Of a stretch of DNA of 64,000 nt, positions 1 through 11,224 are shown in pieces. The notes beneath the pieces were generated by a model that was not told the DNA's origin, did no database searches, and saw only the letters and a program-made list of their open reading frames with translations. Made by a program: the position numbers and the translations under genes. The DNA lies in NCBI RefSeq assembly GCF_020520425.1, contig NC_079488.1, forward strand, positions 31,859,247 through 31,923,246. The letters are read 5' to 3'. The stretch is from Spinacia oleracea (Eukaryota; Streptophyta; Magnoliopsida; Caryophyllales; Amaranthaceae). Each line of letters begins with the position of its first letter. Within the stretch, counting starts at the first letter, position 1.

Positions 1-300
1 CAGGAACAAGCCCAACAAAGGAGTATGACACGAGTCGACAAAAAACAAAAATAGTGAACATGCATATGTAATACCCCAAGTAGTCGGTTAGTCTAAAAAT
101 ATATGTGCACTCTTATATGAACTCATTATTTTTACGATAGTCTTTTCCTTTTCGAAATTCGTCGTTGGTTTAGGAAGCTAATATTGCTATAATATGTTAA
201 AACAAAGCCCACGGAAGGCTCAAAAACATTCTTGCACCAAAAATCGCAAAAAATATATATATACATGCGGAACACAAGAATGAATATGTAGGAGGTAAGC
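1..300. other. Gene-free left edge
   Basis: AT-rich sequence downstream of the stop codon of the minus-strand plant mobile domain gene. I see no coding region, RNA gene or terminal repeat here. It probably belongs to the same LTR element whose 3' LTR lies at 4594-6097, but nothing in these bases proves it. Confidence 0.4.
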
Positions 301-2581
301 CTAAGACTCGTCATCGGCTCCATGTCTCCAAGCCTCGCCGGTCCATCCACTCCACTCCCCGTGGTATGAGGGACCCCAGCCAGAGTCACCCCAAAAATGA
401 GGTTGCGACTGCAACTTGGGGCTAGGCTCTCGAGCCACCGACACGGAACGCCGCCTACACTCCGGCTCGGACCTCTCCCCGGAAGAACTCACCCCCGCGT
501 CAGAACGGCGATGCCGTAGGGGCGAGTGCCGTGCTCTCTCTCTCTCGCGACGACCGTGTCCCCCGCCCGAGGGACCCGCGTCGTCGGCCCCAACACGCCC
601 AGTAGCTGTCTGCAAAAAGGGACAAAAAAAGAGAGTGAATAACCGAAAGCCAAACCAAAGGTACAGATCAAAAGAAAAAAAAAAGAGAAGGCACATTACC
701 CGAGTAGAGTGGGGGCTCCTGCAAGAAATTGCAGACCGAGCTCGAACCAACGCGGACTTCAACCGGTTGATCACCCCCACCATCGCATTGGCCGTACGGG
801 CCGGAACCTAAAACAAGAATGTCAGTAAAAAAGAAAGAAAAAATATAAAGAAGAGTACACAAATGAAAGGTGAATACCGCCTCTACTCCCTCAGGGAGCG
901 GAGCATGGAAAACCCGGTCTTCCGGGAAAGTGTCCACAATCTCGGATCCACTCTCTCCGGCATACGAGATCCGAGCATCGGGAAGCACCCATCCCCCCAA
1001 CAAAGGGTCAGGACCCTCCTGCACAAAACACAGTAGGCATAAACACATGGGCACGAACATGAAAACACTAAAATCAATACAAAGAGAGGAGGCAACTTAC
1101 AGCGCCAGGCTCCGGGAGACGAAGAGAATCCTGGATAAACTGGTAATAGCTAGCTCCCTCTATCACCAACTCTGTCGCCGGCACACCAGTCCTCGAGTGG
1201 AACCTCCACGACTCCCCTATCGAGCGAGTAGACAGCATGGTCGCAGGCGGAGGCCTGGGCACCGAAAAAACCCCGACCGTCTGCATACGTACCCGCTCTC
1301 CCAGGTACCAGACAGGGTCCCGGCGGCCAACGAACAAGACCCGCATCTGGCTCAGGGCATAACTCTCCCTGACCGAAGCATGGGTACCCCTAAAAGAGAG
1401 CAATGGGGTCCAAACCACCTGTTTTCGTACAAAACGCAGTCAGATCTCGCACATGAAAAGAATGACGAAATACGAGATAGAGGATAAGATTCTGTACATG
1501 CTCAGGGTTCCCGTCCCGGATAAGATCCCACACGGTATCGGGCGGTGGACGCACTGTCAGCTTCTTCTTCCAACCCCAACGGCGACCGGCAGGGAACTCC
1601 AAAGGCCTCTGTCCCTTTCGGGGAGCCAGCCAGGGTAAGTGCTCAAAGGCCCACAGCTGCAAAAAGAAAAGGATAATAAAACGTTAAAAAAAAAGAGGTC
1701 GGGTAAAAGCGAGAAAAACAAAAGAAAGTCTAGGCACATACCTCGATCAAACGCGGCACTCCCGCTAATGTAATCACAAAGTGACGTATACTCGGGTCCG
1801 AGACGCACACCGACAAACTCATCTTGCCGACAAGCGTCGCATAGCCCAAATCGCCCCAGCGATAGTCACCCAGTGTAGACACGTCCTCCACCATGCCTAT
1901 CCACCTCGGGTCAAAGGTGTCAGTCGGACCCGATAGAAAAGTGGAAGTAATGAAATGGAGGTAGAACAGCCGAGCCTGTCTCGAAGGCGACTCCTCTACC
2001 CCGTGCTCCAAAGCCCACATCAGGTCAGCGAAAGGTATCCCACGGGGCTGGTACGAAGGTAACCTACTACCCATCCACGAGCACAGGAGCCTGGTACCCT
2101 CAGCAACAGTCGGCGATGGGCCGTCCGACCTCAGACGAACGGGGTTCCCTGTAAAGGTCAAACCCGTCAAAGCTGTGTAGTCCTCAAGAGTGATCGTCAT
2201 CTCGCCCCAAGGAAAATGGAAGGTGTTGGTGGTATCCCACCACCACCTCATGAACGACCGCAAAAATGACAGGGAGATGTTGAGACGCAGTATCTCCCAG
2301 AAGGTCTCAACCACCGGAAACAGTGAGCTCGCCCTCACCAAGGCCTGGGCGTCCGAGCTCAGATAGCTAAAAACGGTCTCACTCGTCGCGGCGCCATAGC
2401 CGCGAACAGTAGTCTCTCTCCTCGCGTGAAGGCGGGAAGTCACATGGTTCTCTAGGTCGTAGTGCAGATCACGACCATCGTAAAGCTCGGGGCCCACCCA
2501 TAGGGGACCCGGGCCAGTCGACTGACGAGTCATGCCACGCACCTCATGGCCACCAGGAGGGGGTAACGACTCGTCAGACAT
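301..2581 (-). pseudogene. Plant mobile domain (aminotransferase-like) gene, five exons, one frameshift
   Basis: Minus-strand exons at 2581-1742, 1656-1101, 1018-878, 807-700 and 609-301, each bounded by GT/AG. The start is the ATG at 2579-2581 (MSDESLPPPGG) and the stop is at 301-303. All four introns are phase 0. Exon 1 (280 codons) carries the core of the plant mobile domain family: a W-rich block (RWWWDTTNTFHFPWGEMTIT), then LEDYTALTGL, then FADLMWAL. Exon 2 is 556 nt, one more than a multiple of three, and the frame visibly shifts near 1415-1425 between TAFCTK and VWTPLLSFR. Exons 3-4 are short. Exon 5 is rich in Arg, Ser and Gly (GGGHGRRERERARHS). Undisturbed, the product would be about 650 residues. 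Such domains occur in host genes, in Mutator-like elements and as extra antisense ORFs of Ty3/gypsy Tat-lineage elements. The LTR signals downstream on the plus strand favour the last. Function is unknown. The family recognition is from motifs, not a search. Confidence 0.75.
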
Positions 2582-3243
2582 GCTGATCAACAATACAACA
2601 AGGCATTATACCTTTGACAAAATCGGCACTCATACCGATCCCTAAAAAGAGTGCATTTCACTCATGAAATGGAGTCATACAATTATCGTTCCATAAAAAC
2701 ATGATACTAAGTTCATACTTAGCAAAATTCCCTAAGTAAAAATTAACTCCAGCAAAATCAAAAGTCTCCCATAATTTGTCATTCATGAATTATGAGGAAC
2801 GCAAGCAATATACCAAGAACACCTACATTATAAGAAAATACTAGATTCGTAGGTATACTTGGGGGCTAGCATGAAAATGCCCAAATTCAACAAAAATCAA
2901 CATACTTGCAAAAATTAACATGCACAAACTAATTAACATGTTACGTGGAACATTTCCAACTATCTAATTGAAGAAAAGGGGCACAAAATCAAAAACCCCC
3001 AAATCAATTTCATGCACGAAAATACTTGACAAAATACTGAAATTGACAAAAAAAAACTCAAAATTGTTGAAAATTACTTACATTGGGAAGATTGGGAAGT
3101 AATTTGGAGTAGAATTCGTGAAGGAAAGTGAAGAAAACGAGCAAAAATTAGTAGAGAAAAATGAAGAAGTTCGAGCGAAAATGGTGGAAATGGGAAAGGA
3201 AGGAGACGGTCCGCGAATTTAAAGACCAGCCCCCCCTTCGCAT
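2582..3243. other. AT-rich upstream region of the mobile-domain gene
   Basis: No coding potential seen. It lies directly upstream of the minus-strand ATG at 2581, so it should hold that gene's promoter. I could not pick out a convincing TATA box by eye. Confidence 0.4.
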
Positions 3244-3302
3244 TTTCAACGCCCAGCTCTGGGCGTTAGAAATTCTCGCGCCCACTGATGGGCGCTGAAA
3301 AT
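3244..3302. repeat. GC-rich palindromic motifs (CGCCCAG/CTGGGCG)
   Basis: Two hairpin-capable copies in tandem: CGCCCAGCTCTGGGCG, then CGCCCACTGATGGGCGCTGAA. Each can fold on itself. The same motif recurs inside the LTR at 5056-5158, which ties this spacer to the same element. Confidence 0.8.
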
Positions 3303-3559
3303 GCTTCCTAGACAGCGAATATTCGCTGTCGGGCACGCGTACTCCCCTATTTTGTGTAAGATATCCGTTATCTTGATATTTCTATCCCAAAAGAAAAACG
3401 GTATTTTAAAAAAAAAAATTAAAAAAATAATAAAATAAAATATCGTTAAACAAAAATATACACAATGTGGACCCACTTATAGGACACATCTAATCAGGAA
3501 ATATTACGACCCACCAACAGGTTGTAATCACAAAAGCCCTTCTACATAGGCAAAATAAG

Positions 3560-4080
3560 AAATTCAAAATGGGCTCGCCCACCCTCAGCGGGCGGGGTCT
3601 GCGTCACTAGCCGCGCAGGTCCTCAGTTTTTCGAAGAATAAAGTCTTCAAATTTAAAATAGGCTCGTCATCTTCAGCCGGCGGGGTCTACGGCGCAAACC
3701 ACGTAGGTCCTTATTTTCAAAAAAAAACAAAAAAAAAAAACAAAAATTTCAAAACATATTCGTCCACTTCTATCGGACGGGGGGTCCACCCTCAGCGGAC
3801 AGGTTCGCCATCTTCAGCCGGCGGGGTCTACGTCACAAACCGAGTAGGTCCTTATTTTCAAAAACATCAAACAGATTCGTCCACTTCTATCGGACGGGCG
3901 GACAGGTTCGCCATCTTCAGCCGGCGGGGTCTACGTCACAAACCGCGTAGGTCCTTATTTTCAAAAACATCAAACAGATTCGTCCACTTCTATCGGACGG
4001 GGGGTCCACCCTCAGCGGACAGGCTCGCCCACCTTCAGCGGGCGGGGTCTGCGTCACTAACAGCGCAGGTCCTTAGTCGC
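3560..4080. repeat. GC-rich tandem repeat, about 105-120-bp unit
   Basis: Roughly four to five imperfect copies of a unit built from TTCAGCCGGCGGGGTCTACG, a CGTAGGTCCTTATTTTCAAA stretch, and TCGTCCACTTCTATCGGACG. The segment TCTTCAGCCG falls at about 3811 and 3914, with a variant at 4031. Units also contain short inverted halves (CGTCC...GGACG). This non-coding spacer lies between the antisense gene and the polypurine tract. Confidence 0.8.
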
Positions 4081-4316
4081 TGCAGCGATAACTTTTATTG
4101 GTTTTCCCTTTTTCCAAAAATTAAAGGATTGGTTTTTCGTTTTTCCAAAAAAAGAGCGATGTGTTGGATTTTCCTTCGTTTTACGTCCTATAAAAACAAG
4201 GGGGTTTTCTCGTTTAGCTAGCCCTGAAAATGAGAATCTTTAAAAACGTTTTACCTCGTGATTGGGCTTGGCCAGGCCCAATTACACTTTACAACTTTAA
4301 TTTCGAAAACATCTGT
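4081..4316. other. Non-coding spacer
   Basis: T-rich sequence with repeated TTTTCCAAAAA stretches and no gene or terminal repeat. It is part of the same element's 3' untranslated spacer by position. Confidence 0.4.
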
Positions 4317-4445
4317 AGTTACTCCCAATGACAAAGTGAGGGAGTTTCTACGCATCTTTAGATCCTTCCAATGACAAAGTGAGGAAGTTTCTATACTATT
4401 AGTTGACAAATCCCAATGACACGTGAGGGATATGTCGACACTTCA
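4317..4445. repeat. Short direct repeats CCAATGACAAAGTGAGG
   Basis: Three copies, the last degenerate (CCCAATGACACGTGAGGGA), spaced about 45-60 bp apart and each followed by a T-rich stretch. They sit just upstream of the polypurine tract. Confidence 0.75.
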
Positions 4446-4574
4446 AGTGATGACCCTTATGTCAAATGTTATCACTCGGGGGCTCGTGAGACCCTCGCAA
4501 AACAGGTCACATACACCATGGCTTGTGTGACGCACTCCGTCTAATACTTTGACCATCGTCTTACTCCAAGACTC

Positions 4575-4593
4575 AGTCAAAGTGGGGGCTAAC
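4575..4593 (+). promoter_or_regulatory. Polypurine tract before a 3' LTR
   Basis: AAAGTGGGGGCT followed by AAC, directly before TGTAAACACC. A purine-rich tract immediately 5' of TG is the expected plus-strand priming site of an LTR retrotransposon, so the element runs on the plus strand from beyond the left edge. Confidence 0.7.
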
Positions 4594-5055
4594 TGTAAAC
4601 ACCTACTTTTGTCCCCATTCCCGCAAGGGAAAGGTTCGATGATGAAAGCATAAAAACTCCACTTGACAACGCATCTCCTATAAAATAAACGAATCTTGAT
4701 TCCCCATTTCATTTCACCCGAAACCTGCTATTTATGGAAACCTTGTAAAAATAGTAACTGCCGTAAAAGGTAGCTTCTAAAAGTGGCAAATCATAAAAGA
4801 TAAAAACCTGTCAGAATTAGGTGTTGCACTCCAACATAAATCCTAAAATGAGATAGAAAACTGCGAGAATCCTATTCCTAATAGGATTCGGAAATAAGAG
4901 TTACTTATTAATTAAAATCCTAACGAACCTAGAGTTCGTAACGGGCCCAGACACATTCCGTCATGAAATTGATACGCGCTAAAAGACTCGAATTAATCTC
5001 AAACTCTCCGGATTCTAGGAATTCGAATCTGACAAAGAAACGGCCCAAACAGCAA

Positions 5056-5158
5056 TTTCAACGCCCAGCCCTGGGCGCTGAAATTGCCAGGATCCTATTT
5101 TCAACGCCCAGAGCTGGTCGCCGAAATCTTTGACGCCCAGAGCTGGGCGCTGAAAGTA
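5056..5158. repeat. CGCCCAG/CTGGGCG palindrome cluster inside the LTR
   Basis: Three copies of the motif CAACGCCCAG(C/A)(C/G)CTGGGCGCTGAAA in about 100 bp, one degenerate (CTGGTCGCC). They lie about 75-180 bp upstream of the TATA box, so they are in U3. They match the pair at 3244-3302. Confidence 0.8.
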
Positions 5159-5230
5159 CCTGGGTACGTGTTTTTTCCTAACTCTTTGCGGATTAGAACT
5201 CTGCAATTCTATCTTTCCACGAACTCTTCC

Positions 5231-5241
5231 CTATAAATAGG
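5231..5241 (+). promoter_or_regulatory. LTR TATA box
   Basis: CTATAAATAGG on the plus strand about 640 bp into the LTR. It matches the plant TATA consensus and fits the LTR's inferred orientation. Transcription would start some 30 bp downstream, marking the U3/R boundary. Confidence 0.65.
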
Positions 5242-6465
5242 CCCCTAGTTTCGACGTAAAACAACACAACAACACATAATATATTCTGAGTATTGACTCT
5301 AAACCCCTTAGCCTAAGCCTCTCGCTGCGAAACTGTTCACGCGTTCTGTCGCAATCGATCCATAAATCGAACAGAACGTATCCTGTCCCATAATCGAGAT
5401 TCGTTAAATAAAAAGGAGAAATAGCAAAGTCAAAGTGGTTAGTTTTCTGAGAACCGTGACGCACCTCTCAAGGGTGCGTCGTAATGTGTCCCTTTTCGAT
5501 GATTTAACCGCTTTCCTCGCCCTTTTTATGAACTGTTAAACTAACCTAATATGATTGTTCTGTCACGCCTAAAAAATATAATATTTTTGGGAAATCGGAT
5601 TATCATGCTAGGTCCCTTAATGCTATTTAAATCAGATAATCACGATCGAATTAGTATTATATGTTGCATATTGCTAAAATCAATTCAGATTAGTTTAATA
5701 GTTAACGCATGTCCCTTCAATTATTTATGCTGAACTAGTAAGGATATCCTGCCTTTGGAGTTATCGACGAGCGAATTACTCCTCTCGGTAGTTACAGTCC
5801 CCCGAACCCTCAATCTCTACCTTGCGGGTGTATATTGAGAGATCCCCACACCAGGGATTACAAGGGAACCTACGGCCATCGTGGTCAAACATAATTGCAC
5901 TCCCTTTATGTCACGATAACCGGGTTTTGTCAGTTTTTCTCATTGTCGTTAAAAACTGAATGGCGACTCCTTTATTACTAGTCAATTGGGTGTATACTCA
6001 CATGAAATCCAATTACACTTGATTGAATAAAAAGAATCGTCACACCCACGAGGGACAAGGTCACGCATTAGCCTCGCGCTTTTTCAACCCCCTCACACCA
6101 AGCAGTTCACAGATTGTTAGGTTATGATACATATGACAAAACATAAATCATGCGGAAAAACCTTAATGCCAGGAAACATATTATTTACACATAATCATTT
6201 AGCATAATTAAGGAGCATACACTTTGTAGCGTGCCCTCCCTAGCTGCGCCCGAACCGAACAAGAACAAGTCTTTAGGACTCCAAATGTCGTCCCTCCGTA
6301 GATAGTCCACAGTACGTCCGGATCCGCCTCAAGTTAGATCAACTAGAATCGCCCTTAAGGTTACTAGGAATTTCGGCTATTGTGTTTGCAAGTGTATGGC
6401 TGATTTTTCTTTCAAAAACTTACCCTTTGAATACTTCAATTGTATCTATAAATTATGACCCTAGG

Positions 6466-6480
6466 CACTTATTTATAGAG
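6466..6480 (-). promoter_or_regulatory. Copia LTR TATA box
   Basis: CTCTATAAATAAGTG on the minus strand. In the 5' LTR the corresponding bases are altered (around 22488-22500 it reads CTCTATAGATAAATG), so the promoter that would drive the full element looks weakened while the 3' LTR copy keeps the consensus. Confidence 0.55.
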
Positions 6481-6839
6481 GTATGGAAAAGGAATTATAT
6501 TCCTATTAGGATATTAATTAGTTTAATTAGAATCCTGCTAGGACTCTATTAAATAATCTTTTTTTAATAGTTTTAGGATTTAATCATATTTCGAATCCTG
6601 ATTGCTTTAGGATTCCCGTACGAGCATTGCACGAGCACCGTACACCCGTGGAAGCCTTGCGGCCCACGCTAGGCACACTGCTGTTGTGCTCTCGCGCGCG
6701 CGCCCCAGCCCTTGGCTGGGCCTGGCCTTGCGCTGGGCCTGGTCGAGGCTTGGTGTGCGATGGTGCGTGTGGCTCGCTGGGCGATGGCCTGGCTTCGTGC
6801 TAGGCCTTCGTCTAATGGGCCTCGTCCGATGCTAATTCG

Positions 6840-7165
6840 TACGATACGATTCCGATTAAATTCCCGATTCCGGAATTCATTTCCGATACGAACAATATTT
6901 AATATTTCCGATTCCGGAATTAATTTCCGTTTCGAACAAATATTTAATATTTCCATTTCCGGAATTATTTTCCGATTCCGATAATATTTCCGATTCTGAC
7001 AATATTTCCGTTTCCGGAAATATTTCCGATTCCGGCAATATTTCCATTTCCGATAATATTTTTCGATACGTACCATGTTTCCGTTTCCGGCAACATCTAC
7101 GACTTGGATAATATTTATATTTCCGATACGATCCATATTTTCGTTTCCGGCAATATCATCGTTTC
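6840..7165. repeat. TTTCCG(A/T)TTCCGG short-period repeats in the copia LTR
   Basis: About a dozen imperfect units of 18-30 bp built on AATATTTCCGATTCCGG, some with GATACG instead of GATTCCGG. The block is present in the other LTR copies at about 22870-23190, 39955-40250 and 43625-43920. Unit number varies: the 43302-44242 copy lacks one 15-bp unit. It gives spurious reading frames rich in Arg, Asn and Tyr. Confidence 0.85.
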
Positions 7166-7479
7166 CGGAGTATTCACTTGCTTGTGACGATCTCAGCTCC
7201 CACTGAAACCAAGATCCGTCGATTCCGAATATCCATAGATAGAGTATTTAATGCCATTAAATACTTGATCCGTTTACGTACTATTTGTGTGACCCAACGG
7301 GTTCAGTCAAGAGTAAGCTGTGGATTAATATCATTAATTCCACTTGAACTGAAGAGGCCTCTAGCTAGGCATTCAGCTCACTTGATCTCACTGAATTATT
7401 AACTTGTTATTAATACTGAACCGCATTTATTAGACTTAACATTGAATGCATACTTGGACCAAGGGCATTATTTCCTTCA

Positions 7480-8343
7480 GTCTCCCACTTGTCCTTAGGG
7501 ACAAGTGTGCATTTCCTAATTCCTTTGTCGCTCGATGCTTGCTCTTGAACATAAGGTAAGAGTTGTCATCCTTATTATGTCCAGAGGTGTTTCTCGGTTT
7601 CAGAGTTCAAGTGATCAAATAAACAGATAATCATAGCCTATGATTCATCTGAGCACGGTCATGCATTTCACAGGTTCTAGCTCTCCGAGTGGCCTTGTAC
7701 AACTTTTAAGCATCTCATCCCGATTTATGGGAGGACAATCCCAATCTTGCGATCTTGAGATTAGACTTCGTTTGATAGGTGATTACCTGAGCGTTGCCTT
7801 TATAGCCTCCTTTTACGGTGCGGCGGTTGGTCAACGTCAAAGCAACCAGTTGTCAAACAAGTAATCCCAAATCACTCAGGTATTGAGGATTTAGTGTCTA
7901 ATAATTTTAATGAAATTTACTTATGACAGATTTTCATCTCTTACAGTAAAGTTTCATAGGTCTGTCCGATACTAGTCTTCCCAAAGTAAGTATCTATGCA
8001 AATGATTATGACATTGCCATGTCCACATAGTTCAAAAAACATAACTACTAGTCATCTTGCATTCTAGTCGTCTAAAGTTTTCTATGCGTCCAATTTTATA
8101 GAAAACTCCGACCAGGGACCATTTTCAACCTTTGACATTTAAGTTCACTTGATAGACATTTCTTAGTCACAGGACTGGTCCTGACAGTCTATCTTGAATA
8201 TATCGTCAAATTGAAGGGACTCATCATTTAATAAACCACAAATTAAATGGAAAAATGAATTCTATTCATTTATTGTGAATGATTAACCAATAATGTTTTA
8301 CAAAGAATTAAACTCTAAAACTTTAAAACATTAAATGAGGACA
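7480..8343 (-). other. Copia-1 3' untranslated region and polypurine tract
   Basis: Between the pol stop (8344-8346) and the 3' LTR. The bases next to the LTR read, on the minus strand, AAGGACAAGTGGGAGAC, the expected purine-rich primer. No other gene is seen in the 860 bp. Confidence 0.7.
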
Positions 8344-10377
8344 TCAAAGCCATTCTCCAATATGCTTGATTCCCATAGCTGCAGTGTGCGATTTGTGCTT
8401 CGCCTGCGGCAGAGGTCTAGTCAATGGATCTGATATGTTGTCATCAGTTCCAATCTTGCTTATCTCGACTTCTTTTCTTTCAACGAACTCTCGTAGAAGG
8501 TGAAATCTACGAAGTACATGCTTGACTCTTTGGTGGTGTCTAGGCTCCTTTGCCTGTGCAATAGCTCCGTTATTATCACAATACAGGGCTATTGGTCCTT
8601 TAATGGAGGGGACTACACCTAGTTCACCTATGAACTTCCTTAGCCATATAGCTTCCTTTGCTGCTTCATGTGCAGCAATGTACTCCTCTTCAGTTGTAGA
8701 ATCCGCAATCGTGCTTTGCTTAGCACTTTTCCAGCTTACTGCACCTCCGTTGAGGCAGAAGACAAACCCAGACTGTGATCTGAAATCATCTTTGTTGGTT
8801 TGGAAACTTGCGTCCGTATAGCCTTTAACAATTCATTCATCATCTCCACCATAGACCAGGAAGTCATCTTTGTGCCTTTTCAGGTACTTCAGAATATTCT
8901 TGGAAGCAGTCCAATGTGCCTCTCCTGGGTCTGACTGGTATCTGCTCGTAGCACTGAGTGCGTACGCAACATCCGGGCGTGTACATATCATAGCATACAT
9001 TATTGAACCAATCAATGATGCATATGGAATCCCATTCATTCGTCTACGCTCATCAAGTGTTTTTGGGCACTGAGTCTTGCTTAGAGTCATTCCATGAGAC
9101 ATGGGTAGGTAGCCTCGCTTGGAGTCTGCCATCTTGAACCTATCAAGCACCTTATTGATATAAGTGCTTTGACTAAGTCCAATCATCTTTTTAGATCTAT
9201 CTCTGTAAATCTTGATGCCCAATATGTACTGTGCTTCTCCTAGATCCTTCATCGAAAAAAATTTCCCAAGCCAAATCTTGACAGAGTTCAACATAGGAAT
9301 GTCATTTCCGATAAGTAATATGTCGTCGACATATAATACTAGAAAAGCAATTTTGCTCCCACTAACCTTCTTGTATACACAAGATTCGTCTGCGTTCTTG
9401 ATGAAACCAAAGTCACTGACTGCTTCATCAAAACATATATTCCAGCTCCTTGATGCCTGCTTCAATCCGTAGATTTATTTCTTTAGCTTGCATACCTTTT
9501 TAGCATTCTTTGGATCCTCAAAACCTTCAGGCTGTGTCATGAACACAGTTTATGTTAAAACGCCGTTTAAGAAAGCGGTTTTGACATCCATCTGCCATAT
9601 TTCGTAATCGTAATATGCAGCGATTGCTAACTTTATCCGAATAGACTTTAGCATTGCAACTGGTGAAAAGGTTTCATCGTAATCCACACCATGGACTTGC
9701 CTGTAACCTTTTGCAACCAATCTAGCTTTGAAAACTTCAAGTTTCCCATCCTTGTCCTTTTTCAATTTAAAAACCCATTTGCTTCCAATGGCTTGGTAGC
9801 CATCTGGCAAATCGACCAAATCCCATACTTGGTTTTCAGACATGGAGTCTAATTCAGATTGCATGGCTTCTTGCCATTGCTTGGATCTAGGGCTCGTCAT
9901 AGCTTGTTTGTAAGTCGCAGGTTCATCACTTTCAAGTAATAGAACGTCATAGCTCTCGTTCGTCAAAATACCTAAGTACCTTTCCGGTTGAGATCTATAT
10001 CTCTGGGATCTACGCGGGGTTACATCTCTAGGTTGACCATAATTCTCACCAGATACTTCTAAAGATCTCTGAGTTTCATCCTGAATGTCATCTTGAGCAT
10101 TCTCTAGAGTTTGTTGTTTGACTCGAATTTCTTCGAGGTCTATTTTTCTCCCACTTGTCATTTTGGAAATGTTATTCTTCTCCAAAAAGACACCATGTCG
10201 AGCAACAAACACCTTTTTCTCAGATGTATTGTAGGAGTAATACCCCTTAGTTTCCTTTGGATAGCCCACAAGGATACATTTGTCATATTTCGGATGAAGT
10301 TTGTCTGAAATTAATCGTTTGACGTATACTTCACATCCCCAAATCTTAAGAAAAGACACATTTGGAGGCTTTCCAAA
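8344..10377 (-). pseudogene. Copia-1 pol, 3' part: integrase tail, reverse transcriptase, RNase H
   Basis: Reading down the minus strand from the CACTA junction, the integrase C-terminal part runs FGKPPNVSFLKIWGCEVYVKRL to GYPKETKGYYSYN. A linker follows, then the RT start (WVFKLKKDKDGKL, ARLVAKGYRQVHGVDY, DVKTAFLNG). The RT active-site box YVDDILLIG is intact, followed by the SLIGSIMYAMICTRPDVAYA block. RNase H follows (YTDASFQTNKDD, ADSTTEEEYIAA, LYCDNNGAI), and the end is HIGEWL with TGA at 8344. Stops interrupt the frame at 9550-9552 (TAA), 9475-9477 (TAA) and 8833-8835 (TGA), all in one frame, so they are point mutations. This is the downstream half of one polyprotein whose upstream half lies at 17708-19604. 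Confidence 0.93.
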
Positions 10378-10770
10378 CACTAGTAGAAAAAACCCTTATT
10401 GCAGCGGGCTTTTAGACCCCTGTTGCAGCGTACATCGTATGCTGCAACTGGGGGGCCTGCAACAAGTCTGAACTTGTTGCAGCGTACAATGTTCGCTGCA
10501 AAAAGTGATTTGTTGCAGCGGGCTTTTAGATGTACGCTGCAACAAGTGCCAAAAAATTGGCAAAATTTTGGACTTGTTGCAGCGTACATATATATGTACG
10601 CTGCAAAAGACTCAACTTTTTGCAGCGTACATTTATTTGTACGCTGCAACAAGTCTGAATTACTCAATTTTTTGCAGCGTACATTTATTTGTACGCTGCA
10701 ACAAGTCTGAATTTTTGCGAAATTTTTTTCCCTTGTTGCAGCGTACAACATATATGTACGCTGCAAAAAA
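10378..10770. repeat. CACTA-1 left subterminal hairpin array
   Basis: About eight copies of TTGCAGCG(TACA) and seven of its reverse complement TGTACGCTGCAA, alternating so that neighbours pair into hairpins with short loops (for example around 10620-10650 and 10672-10702). In CACTA elements such subterminal repeats bind the element's own DNA-binding protein. That role here is inferred from the family. Confidence 0.9.
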
Positions 10771-11224
10771 GCACTTTTGGCGGGAAAATTCTAATTTTGT
10801 TTAGGGATACCTAGAGTGCCTTGCACCAAATATAGAAACCTGTCAAAACAATAATAGAATAACGCAACCTGTATAACAAATATAAAAACAACAACTGGAG
10901 TTTTGTATACTATATATCCCAAAACCAAAGTGCACATATTACATTTAAATATATGTTCCAATTTCAACATAAACATACATTTTAATATAAAATTTATTCT
11001 ATAACAACTAAACCAACTCGATCAAGCGCGCTAAAGCCAATAATAAATACTTGTTGGTAAAAAACTTAGCCCATTGCTCACGAACCACATCAAATTCCTC
11101 GCATAAGGCGCAATCCTCGGAGTGTAGACCTTTACAAAAACAGAAATTTAAATTAAACATTAGATTAAATACAAATTAAATATCACATTTTAACATTCAA
11201 GAAACTAATGAAAATGTCCTAATA
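10771..11224. other. Non-coding filler of CACTA-1
   Basis: AT-rich sequence between the subterminal array and the tandem array. I see no gene or repeat in it. Confidence 0.5.

Larger units (their letters stand above)
4594..6097 (+). repeat. 3' LTR of a plus-strand (probably Ty3/gypsy) retrotransposon
   Basis: Starts TGTAAACACC right after the polypurine tract and ends near CCCCTCACA, giving the usual TG...CA form at about 1.5 kb. It contains a TATA box at 5231. The exact right end is uncertain by a few bases because CA occurs at both 6095 and 6097. The matching 5' LTR would lie left of the window, so the direct-repeat test cannot be done here. Assignment to gypsy rests on the antisense mobile-domain gene and long spacer, and is an inference. 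Confidence 0.65.
6115..7479 (-). repeat. Copia-1 3' LTR
   Basis: 1,365 bp. On the minus strand it begins TGAAGGAAATAATGCCC and ends CCTAACA. It aligns along its whole length with 22130-23512, with scattered substitutions and small indels. It carries a TATA box near 6466-6480 (minus) and a block of TTTCCG repeats at 6840-7165. Confidence 0.95.

Noticed and set aside
416..1487. Long plus-strand frames over the mobile-domain gene
   Set aside because: They are antisense to GC-rich exons with clean splice sites on the minus strand and show no family motifs.
6669..7136. Frames rich in NRKYYRNRK and the matching plus-strand frames (also 22734-23165, 39745-40473, 43478-43891)
   Set aside because: They are generated by the TTTCCG repeat block of the LTR and the repetition explains the composition.
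8522..9472. Plus-strand frames over RT/RNase H, and 18825-19340 over gag
   Set aside because: Shadows of the minus-strand gag-pol, which has recognisable motifs.
10380..10804. Overlapping frames on both strands at the CACTA-1 left end
   Set aside because: Produced by the hairpin repeats. The peptides simply repeat LLQRT/AAYI.
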